Shown here piece after piece: positions 1 through 11,477 of a stretch of DNA of 64,000 nucleotides. A program made the position numbers and the translations under genes. How positions within the stretch are numbered: the first letter of the stretch is position 1; every line of letters begins with the position of its first letter. The stretch is from Gracilaria vermiculophylla. Taxonomy: Eukaryota > Rhodophyta > Florideophyceae > Gracilariales > Gracilariaceae. The notes below the pieces were generated by a model that saw only the letters and a program-made list of their open reading frames with translations, was not told the DNA's origin and searched no databases. Location of the stretch: assembly GCA_019155205.2 (NCBI GenBank), contig JAHNZQ020000181.1, forward strand, positions 3,273,797 to 3,337,796, read 5' to 3'.

Positions 1-223
1 ACTTGTACGTAGATGAAAGTGGTAGACACAAAGACAAGATGCGTGTCAAGAGCAGTGATCATGTTTGTTTCTTTACACTAGATGGTTCATTACTTATACA
101 GTCAATTAGTGACATGCAGCAGGTGCGGCCGGAAGCTAGCGGCCAGCTGCAAACATGAAAGAAAAAGGAGCTGTATGGATCGCACATGCTCCTCACGCGC
201 TAATTAGTCGGCTGTGGAGGGAA

Positions 224-889
224 TTACTGGTAGACACCGTTCAAGACATCTGGGCGGATGCCCTCCGGCATGAAGCTGACGTCCGGCTCATCTGGGCCGT
301 GAATGACGTACTTGTCCTCGTCGTGGACGCGAACACAGGTTTGCAGCGAACAGTAAGAAATGAACGGTCGCCTTCCGGCGTCGGTGAGGCCGCGGGCCGT
401 GAATTCGCAGGTCATTCCGTGCGAAACGAGCAGCAGGTTGCCCGAGTACTTGGCGGCCAAAAGCGTGGCGATTTGGCGCGAGCGCGCAATGACGCGGTCG
501 CGCGTTTCGGGATAGTCGGGGTACACCAACGGGTGGTGCGTGGTGTCGATGGAGGGGAACTGCTCCTTGAGCGCCTTGACGGGAAGCATGGTTGGCGTGG
601 AGGGAAACCACTGCGGATTGAGCCATTCGCTGAGGCCGGGTTCTATTTTGATGGGCAGGCCGGTGACCTTTGACACCTCGTTGGCGGTCTGCACGGTCCG
701 CAGGAAGGGGCTGACAAATATGTGGGAGAGGTGCTTGGCCTCGAGGTGCTTGGCGAGGAAAGACGCTTGCTGGATTCCTGTTTCCGTGAGAAATGGGTCA
801 TGCGGGCGTTCGGCGGTTGCCTTCCAAGTTTTGTCTACGTGATCAATCCTCTCGCCGTGGCGCGCGATGTAAACCGTGGAGGCGACCAT
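224..889 (-). CDS. Histidine phosphatase (phosphoglycerate-mutase-like / UBASH3-type), 221 aa
   Basis: This is a cytosolic-looking enzyme of the histidine phosphatase superfamily, which forms a phosphohistidine intermediate. The RHG triad at residues 10-12 (IARHGER) follows the first beta strand and supplies the catalytic His. A second conserved His lies in LLVSHGM in the C-terminal third, and SPFLRTVQTA matches the conserved SPLxRTxQTA motif. Extended insertions (SEWLNPQWFP) resemble the UBASH3/STS or plant phosphoglycerate-mutase-like branch rather than glycolytic PGM, so the substrate cannot be assigned. The start is the ATG at 889; the frame stays open a little further upstream but only with a GTG. 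The length is normal for a single-domain family member. It is divergent from the oxidoreductase gene that begins at 2093. Confidence 0.85.
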   Translation of the reverse strand: MVASTVYIARHGERIDHVDKTWKATAERPHDPFLTETGIQQASFLAKHLEAKHLSHIFVSPFLRTVQTANEVSKVTGLPIKIEPGLSEWLNPQWFPSTPTMLPVKALKEQFPSIDTTHHPLVYPDYPETRDRVIARSRQIATLLAAKYSGNLLLVSHGMTCEFTARGLTDAGRRPFISYCSLQTCVRVHDEDKYVIHGPDEPDVSFMPEGIRPDVLNGVYQ

Positions 890-2092
890 GTGGAGAGACC
901 GTGCGGCGGCTTTCGTCGAGAGCGGGCCGGCCACAGAGGGGTGTGGAAGTGAAAGCGCCTCGCCGCAAGAATCGAAGGCGCCGCAGCGTGCAAGGACGGC
1001 TCAGCGCGGCTTACATTGCGCGCGCAGAGGCAGCGGCGGCGGCCGCGCGGAGTCGTCGCGTGGGCAGAGCACAGCAGCGCGTGCACGGGGGGGCGGAACG
1101 GCGAAGGCGGGGGGGCGTTTCGGTGGATGGGAACAGAGCGTGGCGCACGGTGTGCGAGCAGCGACAACCGCTCATGCGGCGCGTAGCTCGCTGGGCACCG
1201 GTGCGCGGGGCTGCCAAAGCAGCCACGCGCGCGCCGGCAGCGATGACTGCACCGGATCTCGGAGCCGTTTTGGAGCCGATGTGCACACGGCGCAGCGTCG
1301 GTGCCGCGCTGTGGCGCCCACCGTGCCGCGGCCGAGGCTGCAACGCGCTGCGCTGCGCCTGTCGGGACTCGACAGCAGCGCCTGCATGAGGCGAGCTCAG
1401 CGCGCTCTGCGCGTGCAGCTTGCTGACGGCTCTGGCTCGCGCACCAAATGTTACTTTCTGAGACACAACACAACACACGTGGTGCCCGTGGCATGGCTCC
1501 GTCCGAGGCGCAACCGGTTCGGGGTGTAATTTTTGATGTGTCGCGCGTGCCACGCCCGTGTCTGCAAACGCGATCAGCCGCACTGTAATGAAGCGCGTGT
1601 GAGGCTCAAAAATCAAAAATCTTTTCGGATTGAGATTGCAAGAAATCTCGGTGCCGTGTTTTGGAACAAACCAAGACTTGTGCTTTTTCACAAAGTATGT
1701 ATTGTGCGACGCGTTTTGTCGCAAGTGCTCACCTAGTACGTTATGTCTACTTTACTTCGAGACAGCACACTCACCGGGAAGCTACATGTTACTTCGATCG
1801 TATCGTAAATTATTGAAGGGAGCGAATCACACGTTTCTCCGTGCGACCAAGCAGCTCCCTGCTTGTCATGAGCCGAATTGTGGTGAGCACCAAATTCGAT
1901 CAGCCACAGGCGTTGTACTTTTTATGAAACGACGCTTTTGAATTTTTCAGATACGTGTGCTGCTACCGTCCAACTAATGGATGTCATGCAGCAACCTCAA
2001 CTTCACATCTCTCCCGATTTGCAAGGTAGCACACATTTCCTCGAAATCAACAACTACGTTATCACTTGTTCGTGTTTCCCAGCTTATCCATC
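890..2092. promoter_or_regulatory. Divergent intergenic region between phosphatase and oxidoreductase genes
   Basis: These 1.2 kb separate two divergent genes, so both promoters should lie here. The left half (890-1500) is very GC-rich and gives long open frames in several phases, with Ala/Arg-rich, low-complexity translations that look non-coding. The right half is near 45% GC. I see no convincing extra gene or RNA. The exact promoter elements cannot be named. Confidence 0.4.
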
Positions 2093-3235
2093 ATGAGTCC
2101 GAATCCGACCCGCTCATCACAAGAGGTGCACGACGGCGATACGCAGAAGCCCCTGCTTACCGAGGGCTACGTTGTCAATGAAAGAGGGGCCGAGCTCACT
2201 CTGCAATCAGTCACGTTGCCGCCCATGACGCCCACAATGGTCCAAGTCAAGATCTTAATGTGCGGCTTGTGCCACACCGACGTTCACATGAGAGACGACG
2301 ACACCGGAATCTCCAACTACCCTCTGGTGCTGGGACACGAAGGCATCGCACGAGTCACGCACCTGGGCTCTTCGGTGCGCCACCTCAACGTCGGCGACAA
2401 AGTGGCCGTCAGTTGGATCCGCGACTCGTGCAGCACCTGCCCCGCTTGTTGCTGCGGCCGCGAGAACATCTGTGAGCTCGGCTATCAGGGACTGTTTCTT
2501 TCTTCCGCAGCTGGCTTGTGGGGTCGATCACCGAAGCAGTACAACTTGCATGGCGGGTGCTTTGCACGGTACCAGAGGATTGAGGAACGGTTTGCCATTA
2601 GGATCCCCGAGGGGCTGCCCGCTCAAGTAGCTTGCCCGTTGGTCTGCGGTGGTGGAACCGTGTTTGAACCGCTTTGTGACTATGCCACCCCGGGCAAACA
2701 TGTCGGTATCCTCGGAATCGGTGGGCTTGGCACTGCTGCCGTGAAGCTCGCCCGGATCCGGGGCTGCATTGTGTGGGCGTTGAGTGGCACAGCTTCGAAA
2801 AGAGACGGAGTCCTTGCAGCCGGCGCTCACAGGTTTGTGCACATGAAAGATGAACAGCAAAAGAAAAAAGTTGCCGGCAAGCTTGACTTGATAATAGATA
2901 CCACGCCCGCGAACATGGATGTTATGCCGTTGCTGGCGCTGCTGCGAATGGGCGGTACCCTGTGCAAAGTCGGACTTCCATCCGTCAATGACTGTACCTA
3001 CTCGGGTGACCTGAGGGCTTTGATCTTTCAGCAGAAGAGAGTCGTGGGTTCGGTCGTTTGCGGCACGCAGCGATTCAACGAGATGATGCAACTTGTTGAA
3101 GCAAACATGGAGTTTATGAAGGATAGCGAGATTTGGAAGACAGAGCATTTGCCAATGGACAAAGTGAACGAGGCCATGCGGCAGCTTTCGGACGGTTCGA
3201 TCCGCGGATACCGCTTCGTGATGCACTGGGACTAG
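2093..3235 (+). CDS. Zinc-dependent alcohol dehydrogenase of the cinnamyl-alcohol dehydrogenase (CAD/YahK) type, 380 aa
   Basis: This is a medium-chain, NADP(H)-type oxidoreductase that should interconvert aldehydes and alcohols. Catalytic-zinc ligands are visible: Cys60 in CGLCHTD, His82-Glu83 in GHEG and a Cys in PLVCGGGTV. The structural-zinc lobe is Cys113, 116, 119 and 127, with the exact Cx2Cx2Cx7C spacing. The Rossmann loop reads GIGGLG, followed by TAAVKLA. Length and architecture fit the CAD family. The ATG at 2093 is used; a slightly longer frame begins only with a TTG. No transit peptide is obvious. The physiological substrate is unknown: red algae lack typical lignin, so a general aldehyde reductase role is the safer reading. 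Confidence 0.88.
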   Translation: MSPNPTRSSQEVHDGDTQKPLLTEGYVVNERGAELTLQSVTLPPMTPTMVQVKILMCGLCHTDVHMRDDDTGISNYPLVLGHEGIARVTHLGSSVRHLNVGDKVAVSWIRDSCSTCPACCCGRENICELGYQGLFLSSAAGLWGRSPKQYNLHGGCFARYQRIEERFAIRIPEGLPAQVACPLVCGGGTVFEPLCDYATPGKHVGILGIGGLGTAAVKLARIRGCIVWALSGTASKRDGVLAAGAHRFVHMKDEQQKKKVAGKLDLIIDTTPANMDVMPLLALLRMGGTLCKVGLPSVNDCTYSGDLRALIFQQKRVVGSVVCGTQRFNEMMQLVEANMEFMKDSEIWKTEHLPMDKVNEAMRQLSDGSIRGYRFVMHWD

Positions 3236-5963
3236 TGACGAGCATGTCGTAAATGAGCACAAAACGTACATTTTCTGAAGGAGGGAGAATTACCCCTAGA
3301 GCTAATTTACGTGCCATATCGTGGTCAGGGATGTTATACAACAGTGAAGATGAAAGAGAACGTGCTTTGGTTGCTCTAGAGCATTTGTTTTCACAGTAAC
3401 TTAATCCAACTTTCGAATCTGATATTGTTGCGGAGCAGACTCGTTCCACGACACAAATAATCTTGGGCGATCCACTCGATGCTAATACGTGAGTGGGCAA
3501 GTTCCGGAAGGCATCGTTTCAAATGAAGGTAATTAAGGCTATATAAGCACATGCTTCCTGTCATGCACCGGGATTGGACAATTTCGTGATGTAAATGTCA
3601 GAAGTGCATTCATATGACCATGGGCTTCAAGTTGACTTTGTTTGATAGATGTGCGTATGAGTGAGAGCGTTTGCGCCATAGCGGCGCGAGAGTAGCAGAA
3701 GAAAGCAGCTGTCCCGGGCGGAAACAGCGTCTGATTCTGCGTCATGGAAGAACATGTAGTGCTGATATCAATCGTAAAAGCTTTTTTTAAGCACATGAAT
3801 GTCTCAAAACTTTACTTCGAAAGTTGGCTTTTGGGTAAGTAAGCCCAAAATGGTTCTTTGAAATGACAAGGGAAGGTATACAGAATGATTTTTGGTCGTG
3901 GAACAGCGGTAGATAGAATGATGTTGGAGCGACAGAGTATTGGTTCTCATGCCAAATTTGGCTGTCAATGTATATCGTGAAACGGCCCCAAGGTGTTGTG
4001 TTGACTATGTGATCTGTTTTTTATTACAAAGATTGGCATTCTGATAGGATGATGGGTTGCAAGTGACTCAATCAGAAAGCAATTCAGGAGAGGGAGAGCA
4101 ATCCTGGATGGCAATCCATTTAACTGCAACTAATTGCTTTGTCATGCATTTAAACTCACCTCCTGATTCAAAGCCAAACAAGAGAGGAGATTTGTCACGA
4201 ATTGCAAGTCGTAGTTTTTTCCTCAAGTAGAAAAGTTTACGAATTTGGATGCTCTATGTGTAAACTGTCTGCAAGATTATTCCTATTTGTTTGCCCCCCT
4301 TGCTGTTGCAGTTGAGAAGCTCAACCTGCAGCGTTGCATTTCTCATGACGTTCTCTTTTGAATGTCGGAAAGCAATATTTTACTGGACTGCGGTACTCAA
4401 GGGTACAAGTTAAATTAGTGTCCCGTATCAACACAGTGTCAGAGATATTGTGCGTCTTGTTTGTGGAGATAAATGGTTTCTTCTTCTTCTACATTGCAGA
4501 CATTAGCTCTCTATTCCTGCGCTGAAGAAAAGTTTGTACACAACACTTTCTGTGTGAAAAGGCCGGGAATTTTGGGTGGTTGTGTGTGATCAAAGTAGCG
4601 ATATTGCTGCGGTGGGCTTTGGTAGGAGAAGGCGCAGCAAAACGGTGACAACTGCAAAAATGTGTCGAGAGAGGCGCTGCAGTCAAGTATACACACGATG
4701 GGGGCGAGGCGTTCTCCCATTGATCACCCCCTCCTCAAGAAGGGACCGAAGGTATTTCTAACAGTGGGTGCACGAGCTCCCTGTGCAGCTCATCCGGAGG
4801 AGCGACAGGCTGTGCCACACGTGGCACAGCCTGTGGAGCAGTGGTTGTCTCCTTGACGCCCTCGTTTGTGATCGTTTGAGATCGTTTGTGAAACTGGTTT
4901 CTTTTAGAAAAGGTGATCTTTGAAGGGTTCATACCGCTATAGCCACGATTTTTGTGATTTTGCGAGCAGAAAAGAAGGGAGCTCTACTCTGTTGTCATTT
5001 ATACACATTATATAAGGTATCTCTAGAGAGTTTTTTTAATGTCTTGAAATCGACAGCAATCTCGACAAGCACGGTGACCAATTTGATGAACCCACATTTG
5101 CTAACGTAATGGGCCAAAGGCTGCAACTGAGGATAGTGATCGATTGCGAGCCATTTATGGTTCGACTGTGCGCATCGGTCAAGAAGCGCCTCCAATACGC
5201 ACAGCTTGCCTCAGAAAAGTTTAGTAGAAGAAAAATGTCGACTTTAATGAAGAAGAACAAATGGCGCTGTGTTGCTCCAGTGTGCGGACGATCCTGTCGA
5301 TAAAAGAAGGGGGGTTGAGATGGATAAGAAAGACACGCGATGTTGTCCACGGTGATCTTTTTCTCACTCCGGAGAGCGCCAGAGGGGCAAATATTTGTTG
5401 TCGCTTCTTTTCGCAGCTCAAAGTGAATGGAAGAGAAAAAAGAGATATGACGGGGAGCAAGCGTTGGCAAAATACAAGGCCGTATTGCCACTGAAGAAAA
5501 TACGAATGGCGGAACACACTACGCTTCATGTGGCATGAGAACGAATCGCACGGTCACAAAATCGACATGTATGCAAACGAGACCACAACTTTGGACGCTT
5601 GTGAGCGTAGAAATGCGGCAACAACTTGTCTTTGCAGCGAGAAAGGCGTTCTTTTGTTGCCTACGTTGTGATCTACAGAGCGTCAACAGCCGCAGTCGTC
5701 TGTTTCTCACGCGCACATCCTCTCTTTCACGGAGAAAACGAACGCGCCGCACTGAAGAATGGGCGCGCGGCAGCGAACGCGCGGCGCAAGTGCGCAAGCA
5801 CGTGGCAAGCTGTGCCATCTGGAACGCGGGGCGGCACGGCGCCAGCGCCACGCGGACGGCGGCGCGCCTGCGCGTCGCCCGCGGTGCGCCGAAGCGGGCG
5901 GCCGCCGCGCGCGCGGCGTGCGCGCGCGGGCGGCGGGCGGCGGGCGGCGGGCAGGGGGCGGCG
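3236..5963. other. 2.7-kb intergenic region with no convincing gene
   Basis: The sequence is about 40-45% GC up to 5.7 kb, then changes abruptly to the extreme GC of the AAA+ gene. Open frames are short and unlike known proteins. The only structured element I see is the inverted repeat at 4805-4834. A long frame starting at the ATG at 5535 runs into the AAA+ gene but has a basic, low-complexity translation and is treated as 5' leader. Confidence 0.4.
4805..4834. repeat. Perfect inverted repeat, 14-bp arms with 2-bp centre
   Basis: ACAGGCTGTGCCAC is followed by AC and then by its exact reverse complement. The centre contains a CACGTG hexamer. The surrounding intergenic DNA shows no other symmetry of this size. 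It could be a dimeric protein-binding site or a short hairpin. No thymine tract follows, so a Pol III terminator is not indicated. Confidence 0.75.
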
Positions 5964-7254
5964 ATGGCAGACGACGCGGCGCATGGCGTGCGCGGCGTGC
6001 ACGAGGCGGCGTACGAGCAGCTGCGCCGCTTCGTGCTGGAGGGCGACGCCTTCCCCAAGGCCGCCGTCGTGCACGGCCCCGCCGGCAGCGGCAAGAGCCG
6101 CCTGTGCCGCCGCTTCGCGCGCGCGCACGGCTACCGCGTGCGCGCGCTGGGCGCGCGCGAGCTGGCGCGCGGCGACGGCGCCGGCGCCGCGCGCGCCGTC
6201 GCGCGCGCGCTGCGCGCGTGCGCGCGCGCCGAGCGCGGCGCGCCGCCGCGCCGCTGCGCCGTCGTGCTCGACGAGCTGGACGTGTGGGCGTGCGCGCGCG
6301 GCGCGGCGGCGCTGCGCGTGGTGGCGGCGCTGCACGACGCGCTGGAGGAGCTGCGCGAGCTGCGGTCGCGCGCGGTGGTGGTGCTCGCGACGTGCTGCGA
6401 GCTGGGCGACGTGCACGCGTCGCTGCTGCGGCGCGGCAAGCTGGGGTGCGACGTGGCGCTGGGCGCGCTGAGCGCGCGCGAGCGCGAGAGCATGTGGCGG
6501 TGGGGGGCGCGACGGCTGCGCGGCGAGCGCGGGGGGGAGGCCGAGGCCCAGGCCGAGGCGGAGCACGAGGGGGAGGCGGAGCACGTGGCGGCGGTGACGG
6601 CGGGGCTGACGGCGGCAGACATGATGGAGGTGCTGCGGCGCGTGGAGGCGTGGGCGGCGGAGCGGGGGGGGATGGCAGACGCGCGGGGGCGCGAGTTGGA
6701 CGCGGTTGTGGGGAGTGTGCGGCCGTCGGTTGTGGCGGCGCATGCGGGGCTGTTGCGGGCGGTGGCGGAGGAGGAAGTGGGCGAGGGGGCGCTGGTTGGG
6801 CTGGAGGCAGCGGAGGCGGCGGTGCGGGGTTGGGTGCGCAGCGCGGTGGTGGCGGAGGGCGCGGAGGGCGCGGAGGGCGCGGAGGGCGCGGAAGGCGCGG
6901 AAGGCGCGCGCAGCCGCGCGGCGCTGCGTGCGGTGGGGGCGGCGGGGGGGGTGCTGGTGCATGGCAGCAGCGGGTGCGGCAAGACGGCGCTGGTGCGCGT
7001 GGCGTGCGACGAGGCGCGGCGGCTGCGCGCCAACGTGCTGCGCGCGGACGGCGCGGCGCTGCTGAGCAGCGCGGTGGGCGACGGCGAGCGGCGCGTGCGG
7101 CGACTTTTCGGCGTGGCGCGCGCGCTAGCGCCGTGCGTGGTGGCGCTGGAGAACGTGGACGGGCTGGCGCCGCGGCGCGGCGGCGGCGGCGGCGGCGGCG
7201 GTGGCAGCGAGCGCGCGCTGCACCGCCTGCTCAGCACGCTGCTGGTCGAGTTGG

Positions 7255-7311
<57 letters not shown>

Positions 7312-7649
7312 TGGTGGTGGTGGCCACCGCGCGCGCGCCGGCGCTGGTGGATGGGGCGCTGCTGCGCGCGGGGCGGCTGGCGCTGCGCGTGGAGGTGCGC
7401 CCGCCCGACGCGGAGGCGCGCGTGGCGCTTTTCCGCCGCGCCTGCTCGCGCGCGCGCCGCTGTCCCACGCGTGCGCACGTCGCTCGCGTTGCCGCGTGGC
7501 CCGCGCCGTCCGCCGCGCATGTCATCGCCCTCGCCGCGCTGGTCCCTCCGGCCGCCGCCGACGATGACGCCGCCGCGCCTCGTCGCCAGCGCGGCGCCGC
7601 TCCCGCCTCCCCGCTGTCGGAACTCGCTCCGTTGGAGCGGGGGGTTTGA
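5964..7649 (+). CDS. Tandem two-domain AAA+ ATPase, divergent Cdc48/SPATA5 type, 561 aa
   Basis: The protein has two AAA modules and almost no N-terminal domain. D1 has Walker A GPAGSGKS (38-45) and Walker B VVLDELD (about 100-106). D2 has Walker A GSSGCGKT (334-341), the second-region-of-homology sequence LLRAGRL, and a Walker B in which the usual Asp-Glu pair is Glu396-Asn397, so D2 lacks the catalytic glutamate. Six EGA tripeptides link the domains, and D2 carries a run of about 18 glycines encoded by (GGC)n. GC content is extreme and Ala/Arg dominate the composition. The start chosen is the ATG at 5964, just before D1; an upstream in-frame ATG at 5535 adds 143 low-complexity residues. The family resembles Cdc48/AFG2-type unfoldases, but subtype is uncertain. 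Confidence 0.75.
7255..7310 (+). repeat. (GGC)n trinucleotide tract inside the AAA+ gene
   Basis: About 18 GGC repeats encode an uninterrupted polyglycine between the Walker B region and the second region of homology of D2. It sits where other AAA proteins have a short loop, so it may be tolerated as a flexible insert. Its length is likely to vary between strains and to be error-prone in assembly. Confidence 0.9.
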
Positions 7650-8342
7650 CTCGTCCACTGGACAAGCCTCATTTCATCGTGCTCACTTTCCCTCTGTGGC
7701 TCCGTAGGGCAACAGAGATCACTGAAGCAACTGTACACTTCATGCCATCGTGACGAGATGAGATTCGTCCCTCCCAAGTAAATAGATTTTGCTTTTGTGT
7801 TTCAGAAACTACCAAGAATTATCGATTTTTTTCGATTGTTTTTGGTTTTTTCTGTCAGGTTCTGATGCGTATCAAAGTAATCAGAATTCTGAACAGCGAA
7901 GGAGCTGCTTGGCCCGGTTGAGCTTCACTGCCGTTGGTGAGCGTTGCCAAACTTGCAAACCATTGGGCCTCTCCAGGCGGGGGGCGCCCCTGATTTTTAC
8001 ATAGCGTTGTCGGCATTGCAGTCGTGAACGTGCGGGGAAGGATCTCGACATTCCGCCAACGCGGCGCCGTCCCCGCCCCCACGCCGTCGAAACTCGCCGC
8101 GCCAAAGCCTCGCAGCACCATGCCGCGCATCCGCGCCACCACGCATTCGTGGCCACGTGGCGCGCGCTGCAAGCCCCTGTGCGCTGAGCTCAACAGCCGC
8201 CCGCTCCCGGCGCTTCGCTGCCACAGCTTTCCGACGCTTCTTAACAACCAACCCCCCCCGGCAGAAGCGCCGCGCCTCCCCCGTCTCCGCTGCCCCACCC
8301 GTCCCCATCCCCCTACCGCGTCTCCTTCCAGCCGCCCCAGCC
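7650..8342. promoter_or_regulatory. Upstream region of the transketolase gene
   Basis: This 0.7-kb interval lies between two genes of the same strand. GC rises from about 45% to about 65% towards the transketolase ATG. The frame is open upstream of the ATG to a GTG at 8157, but the translation is Pro/Arg-rich and not transketolase-like. I see no further gene. Confidence 0.35.
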
Positions 8343-10517
8343 ATGGCCTTCGTCTCGTCGTTCGCCCCGGCCCCCCAGGCCGCCCGCCTGCGCTCGCGCG
8401 GCTCCTGCTTCCTGGCCCCCCCCGCGCTCGGCGCCAGCGCCGCCCGCCCTCGCCGCGCAGCCCGCCTCGCCACCCCCCGCATGGTTGCCTCCGAGAGCGC
8501 CGCCGCCCTCGTCCAGACTGGCGATCAGTTCCTCGACGACTGCATCAACGCCATCCGCTTCCTCGCCATCGACGCCGTCGAGAAGGCCAAGTCTGGCCAC
8601 CCCGGCATGCCCATGGGCATGGCCCCGGCCTCGTACGTGCTGTGGAAGAAGTTCATGAACTTCAACCCCAAGAACCCCGCCTTTGTCAACCGCGACCGCT
8701 TCGTCCTTTCCGCTGGCCACGGCTCCATGCTGCTGTACGCCCTGCTCTACCTCTTCGGCTTCGACTCCGTGTCGCTCGATGACATCAAGCAGTTCCGCCA
8801 GTACCTGTCCCACACCCCGGGCCACCCGGAGAACTTTGAGACCGCTGGCGTCGAGGTCACCACCGGCCCGCTGGGCCAGGGCATCTGCAACGCCGTTGGC
8901 ATCGCCATGGCCGAGGCCCACGTTGCCGCCGTCTACAACAAGCCCGACTGCCCCATCATCGACAACTACACCTATTGCATCATGGGCGACGGCTGCCACA
9001 TGGAGGGCGTGTCGGGTGAGGCCTGCTCGCTGGCCGGCCACTACGGGCTCGGCAAGCTCATCGCCATCTACGACGACAATCACATCTCCATCGACGGCCA
9101 CACGGACATTTCCTTCACTGAGGATGTCGGCAAGCGCTTCGAGGCCTACGGCTGGCAGGTCATCAACGTCCCCAACGGCAACACCGACATTGACGCCCTG
9201 GAGAAGGCCATCGCCGACGCCAAGGCCTGCACCGACAAACCGACGCTGATCAAGGTCACCACCATCATCGGCTTTGGGTCGCCAAACAAGTCGGACAGCC
9301 ACGACAGCCACGGCGCCGCGCTGGGAGCTGATGAGGTGGCCGCCACGCGCGAGTACCTCGGCTGGAAGCACGAGCCGTTCCACGTGCCGCAAAACGTCTT
9401 GGACCACTACCGCGAGAAGGTGGCCGAGGGCGCCGAGTGCGAGAAGTCGTGGCAGAGCCTCTATGACACGTACAAGTCCAAGTACCCCGACCTGGCGGCG
9501 CAGTTTGAAAAGTACGTCATCAGGCAGGAGATGCCCGACACGCTGGAGCAGGCGCTGGTGGACACGGCCATGGAGAGCGCGGCCAAGCCCACGCGGCAGT
9601 TGTCGCAGATGATGCTCAACACGATTGCGCCGCTGTACCCGTCGTTCATCGGCGGGTCGGCCGACCTCGCGGGCTCCAACCTGAGCCTGATGAAGGGGCT
9701 GGGCGACTTCCAGAAGGCGTCGCCCGAGGGGCGCAACCTGCGCTTCGGCGTGCGCGAGCACGGCATGGTTGCCATCTGCAACGGCATTTTCCAGGCCGGC
9801 TACGGGCTCAGGCCGTACACGGCGACGTTCTTCGTGTTCACGGACTACGCGCGCGGGGCGATCCGGCTGTCGTCGCTGTCGCGCACAGGGGTGATCAACG
9901 TGACGACGCACGACTCGGTGTTCCTCGGCGAGGACGGGCCGACGCACCAGCCCATCGAGCACCTGGCGTCGTTCCGGGCGATGCCCAACCATTACATGTA
10001 CCGGCCCGCGGACCCGATCGAGACGGCAGCGGCGTACGCGGTGGCGCTGCAGAGCACCAAGACGCCGACGACAATGGCGTTCACGCGACAGAAGACGTGC
10101 ATTCTGGAGGGCGGGTCGTTCGAGGGCGCCAAGAAGGGCATGTACGTGCTGAGCGACGACTCGGACAACGGCATCCCGGACATGATTCTGATTGGGACGG
10201 GCTCGGAGACGGAGCTGGCGCAGGAGGCGGCCAAGCAGCTGAGGCAGGGCGGCAAGACGGTGCGCGTGGTGTCGGCGCCGTGCGTGGACGTGTTTGAGGA
10301 GCAGAGCGAGGAGTACAAGGACAGCGTGCTGCCGGCGATGGTGCCCAAGTCGAAGCGGCTGGTGGTGGAGGCGGCATCGAGCTACGGCTGGTCGAGGTAC
10401 GTGGACAACTTTGTGTGCATTGACGAGTTTGGCATCTCGGCGCCGGGCAAGGACGACATGAAGGAGCACTTTGGCATGACGGTGGAGAACGTCGTGGAGA
10501 AGGCCAAGGCGCTGTGA
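8343..10517 (+). CDS. Plastid transketolase, 724 aa
   Basis: Transketolase moves two-carbon ketol units between sugar phosphates in the Calvin cycle and pentose phosphate pathway, using thiamine diphosphate. Visible hallmarks are SGHPGMPMG (active-site His86), HTPGHPE, GPLGQG, the ThDP/Mg motif [13 protein letters not shown] (Gly215-Asp-Gly) with DDNHISIDG, and, in the second half, the pyrimidine-domain region [10 protein letters not shown]. The first ~50 residues ([11 protein letters not shown]..., rich in Ala, Arg and Ser, nearly no acids) form a plastid transit peptide with Phe at position 3, as in red algae. The mature part starts near [12 protein letters not shown]. The ATG at 8343 is favoured over an upstream GTG because the transit peptide starts there. 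The gene is intronless and full length. Confidence 0.97.
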   Translation: MAFVSSFAPAPQAARLRSRGSCFLAPPALGASAARPRRAARLATPRMVASESAAALVQTGDQFLDDCINAIRFLAIDAVEKAKSGHPGMPMGMAPASYVLWKKFMNFNPKNPAFVNRDRFVLSAGHGSMLLYALLYLFGFDSVSLDDIKQFRQYLSHTPGHPENFETAGVEVTTGPLGQGICNAVGIAMAEAHVAAVYNKPDCPIIDNYTYCIMGDGCHMEGVSGEACSLAGHYGLGKLIAIYDDNHISIDGHTDISFTEDVGKRFEAYGWQVINVPNGNTDIDALEKAIADAKACTDKPTLIKVTTIIGFGSPNKSDSHDSHGAALGADEVAATREYLGWKHEPFHVPQNVLDHYREKVAEGAECEKSWQSLYDTYKSKYPDLAAQFEKYVIRQEMPDTLEQALVDTAMESAAKPTRQLSQMMLNTIAPLYPSFIGGSADLAGSNLSLMKGLGDFQKASPEGRNLRFGVREHGMVAICNGIFQAGYGLRPYTATFFVFTDYARGAIRLSSLSRTGVINVTTHDSVFLGEDGPTHQPIEHLASFRAMPNHYMYRPADPIETAAAYAVALQSTKTPTTMAFTRQKTCILEGGSFEGAKKGMYVLSDDSDNGIPDMILIGTGSETELAQEAAKQLRQGGKTVRVVSAPCVDVFEEQSEEYKDSVLPAMVPKSKRLVVEAASSYGWSRYVDNFVCIDEFGISAPGKDDMKEHFGMTVENVVEKAKAL

Positions 10518-11433
10518 GTGGGGGGGGGAGGGGACGCTCGCCGTGTTGTTTTGAGCGCTGCTACTGCGGCTGCGGTTGCGGCGCAGCGCTGCGGAGAAAG
10601 ACGCGAGTGGTAAACAAACTCTTACCGGCGACTGCGGAGTGGGCGCTGGCGACGGGCGTGCGCGCGGGGCGGGGAAGCGGGCAACGAGCGGCAACGCATG
10701 CGACGCGGCACGCGCTGCCGCGGGAGAAGCGGAGAAAAAAAAAAGGGCCGAGCGCGGGGGCGGCACGCGCGCGTGCGAGCGCGCGCGCCAGCCCGCTCCC
10801 GACGGCGCGCTTTATATTTTTTTTGTCTTTTCGGTCGCACCGGGACGCGGGCGCCAGGGCGCCAGGGCCGCGTCCGCCGACGACGTTTTTGTTCGATTCC
10901 GCGTGGCCGCGCGCTGCACGCGCCGCGCCGCGCCAGGCGCGACGGGCGGCGCGAGCCCGCGCCCGGACGCCGCCCGTCCGGCGCGTGCGACGGCGCCAAG
11001 CTTGCGGCAGTATTTCATCGGCGCGGAATGTGCGCGCGCCGTGTGAGCGCGCACGCTGCGCGCCCCGGCTGCGGACGGCGATGGCGCCGGCGCCGGCTCG
11101 ACGACGACTCGACGCCCGCCCCGGCCCGCAGCAGAGCCGCGGGCCGGCCACACGAAGCACATGCGTGTCGCGCACATCCACCGTCACACGCTGCGCGTCC
11201 GAGTGTGGTCCGCGCATCCGTGTCGTCACAGATCTCTCATTGCGGACGCAGGACGACGGGCGCGCGAAAACACGCCCGCGGCCCCGTCGCAGCAACCATG
11301 CACCCGGCCGGTCTGTGACTGCCGACGGCAACGCCAACCGCACCAACGCAGGCCATTATTAATAGTAAAAAAAAGATGAGGATTTCTGCCAGTCTCCAGC
11401 AGAACGAGAAGGAAATGCACATGAGCGCAGGAA

Positions 11434-11477
<44 letters not shown>

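Noticed and set aside
5535..5963. Upstream in-frame ATG that would extend the AAA+ protein by 143 residues
   Set aside because: The extra part is basic, low-complexity and changes composition abruptly; AAA domain starts just after the ATG at 5964.
6131..7777. 548-codon frame antisense to the AAA+ gene, and overlapping + strand frames with poly-Ala or poly-Arg
   Set aside because: These come from the (GGC)n tract and extreme GC; compositions are low-complexity and the AAA+ motifs lie in another frame.
8313..10766. 817-codon open frame antisense to transketolase
   Set aside because: It is a by-product of the high GC third-position bias of the real gene; its translation is His/Arg/Val-rich with no domain.
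10514..11362. 282-codon + strand frame after transketolase, plus antisense 261-codon frame
   Set aside because: Both are Arg/Ala/Pro low-complexity in GC-rich spacer DNA, without homology or plausible starts.
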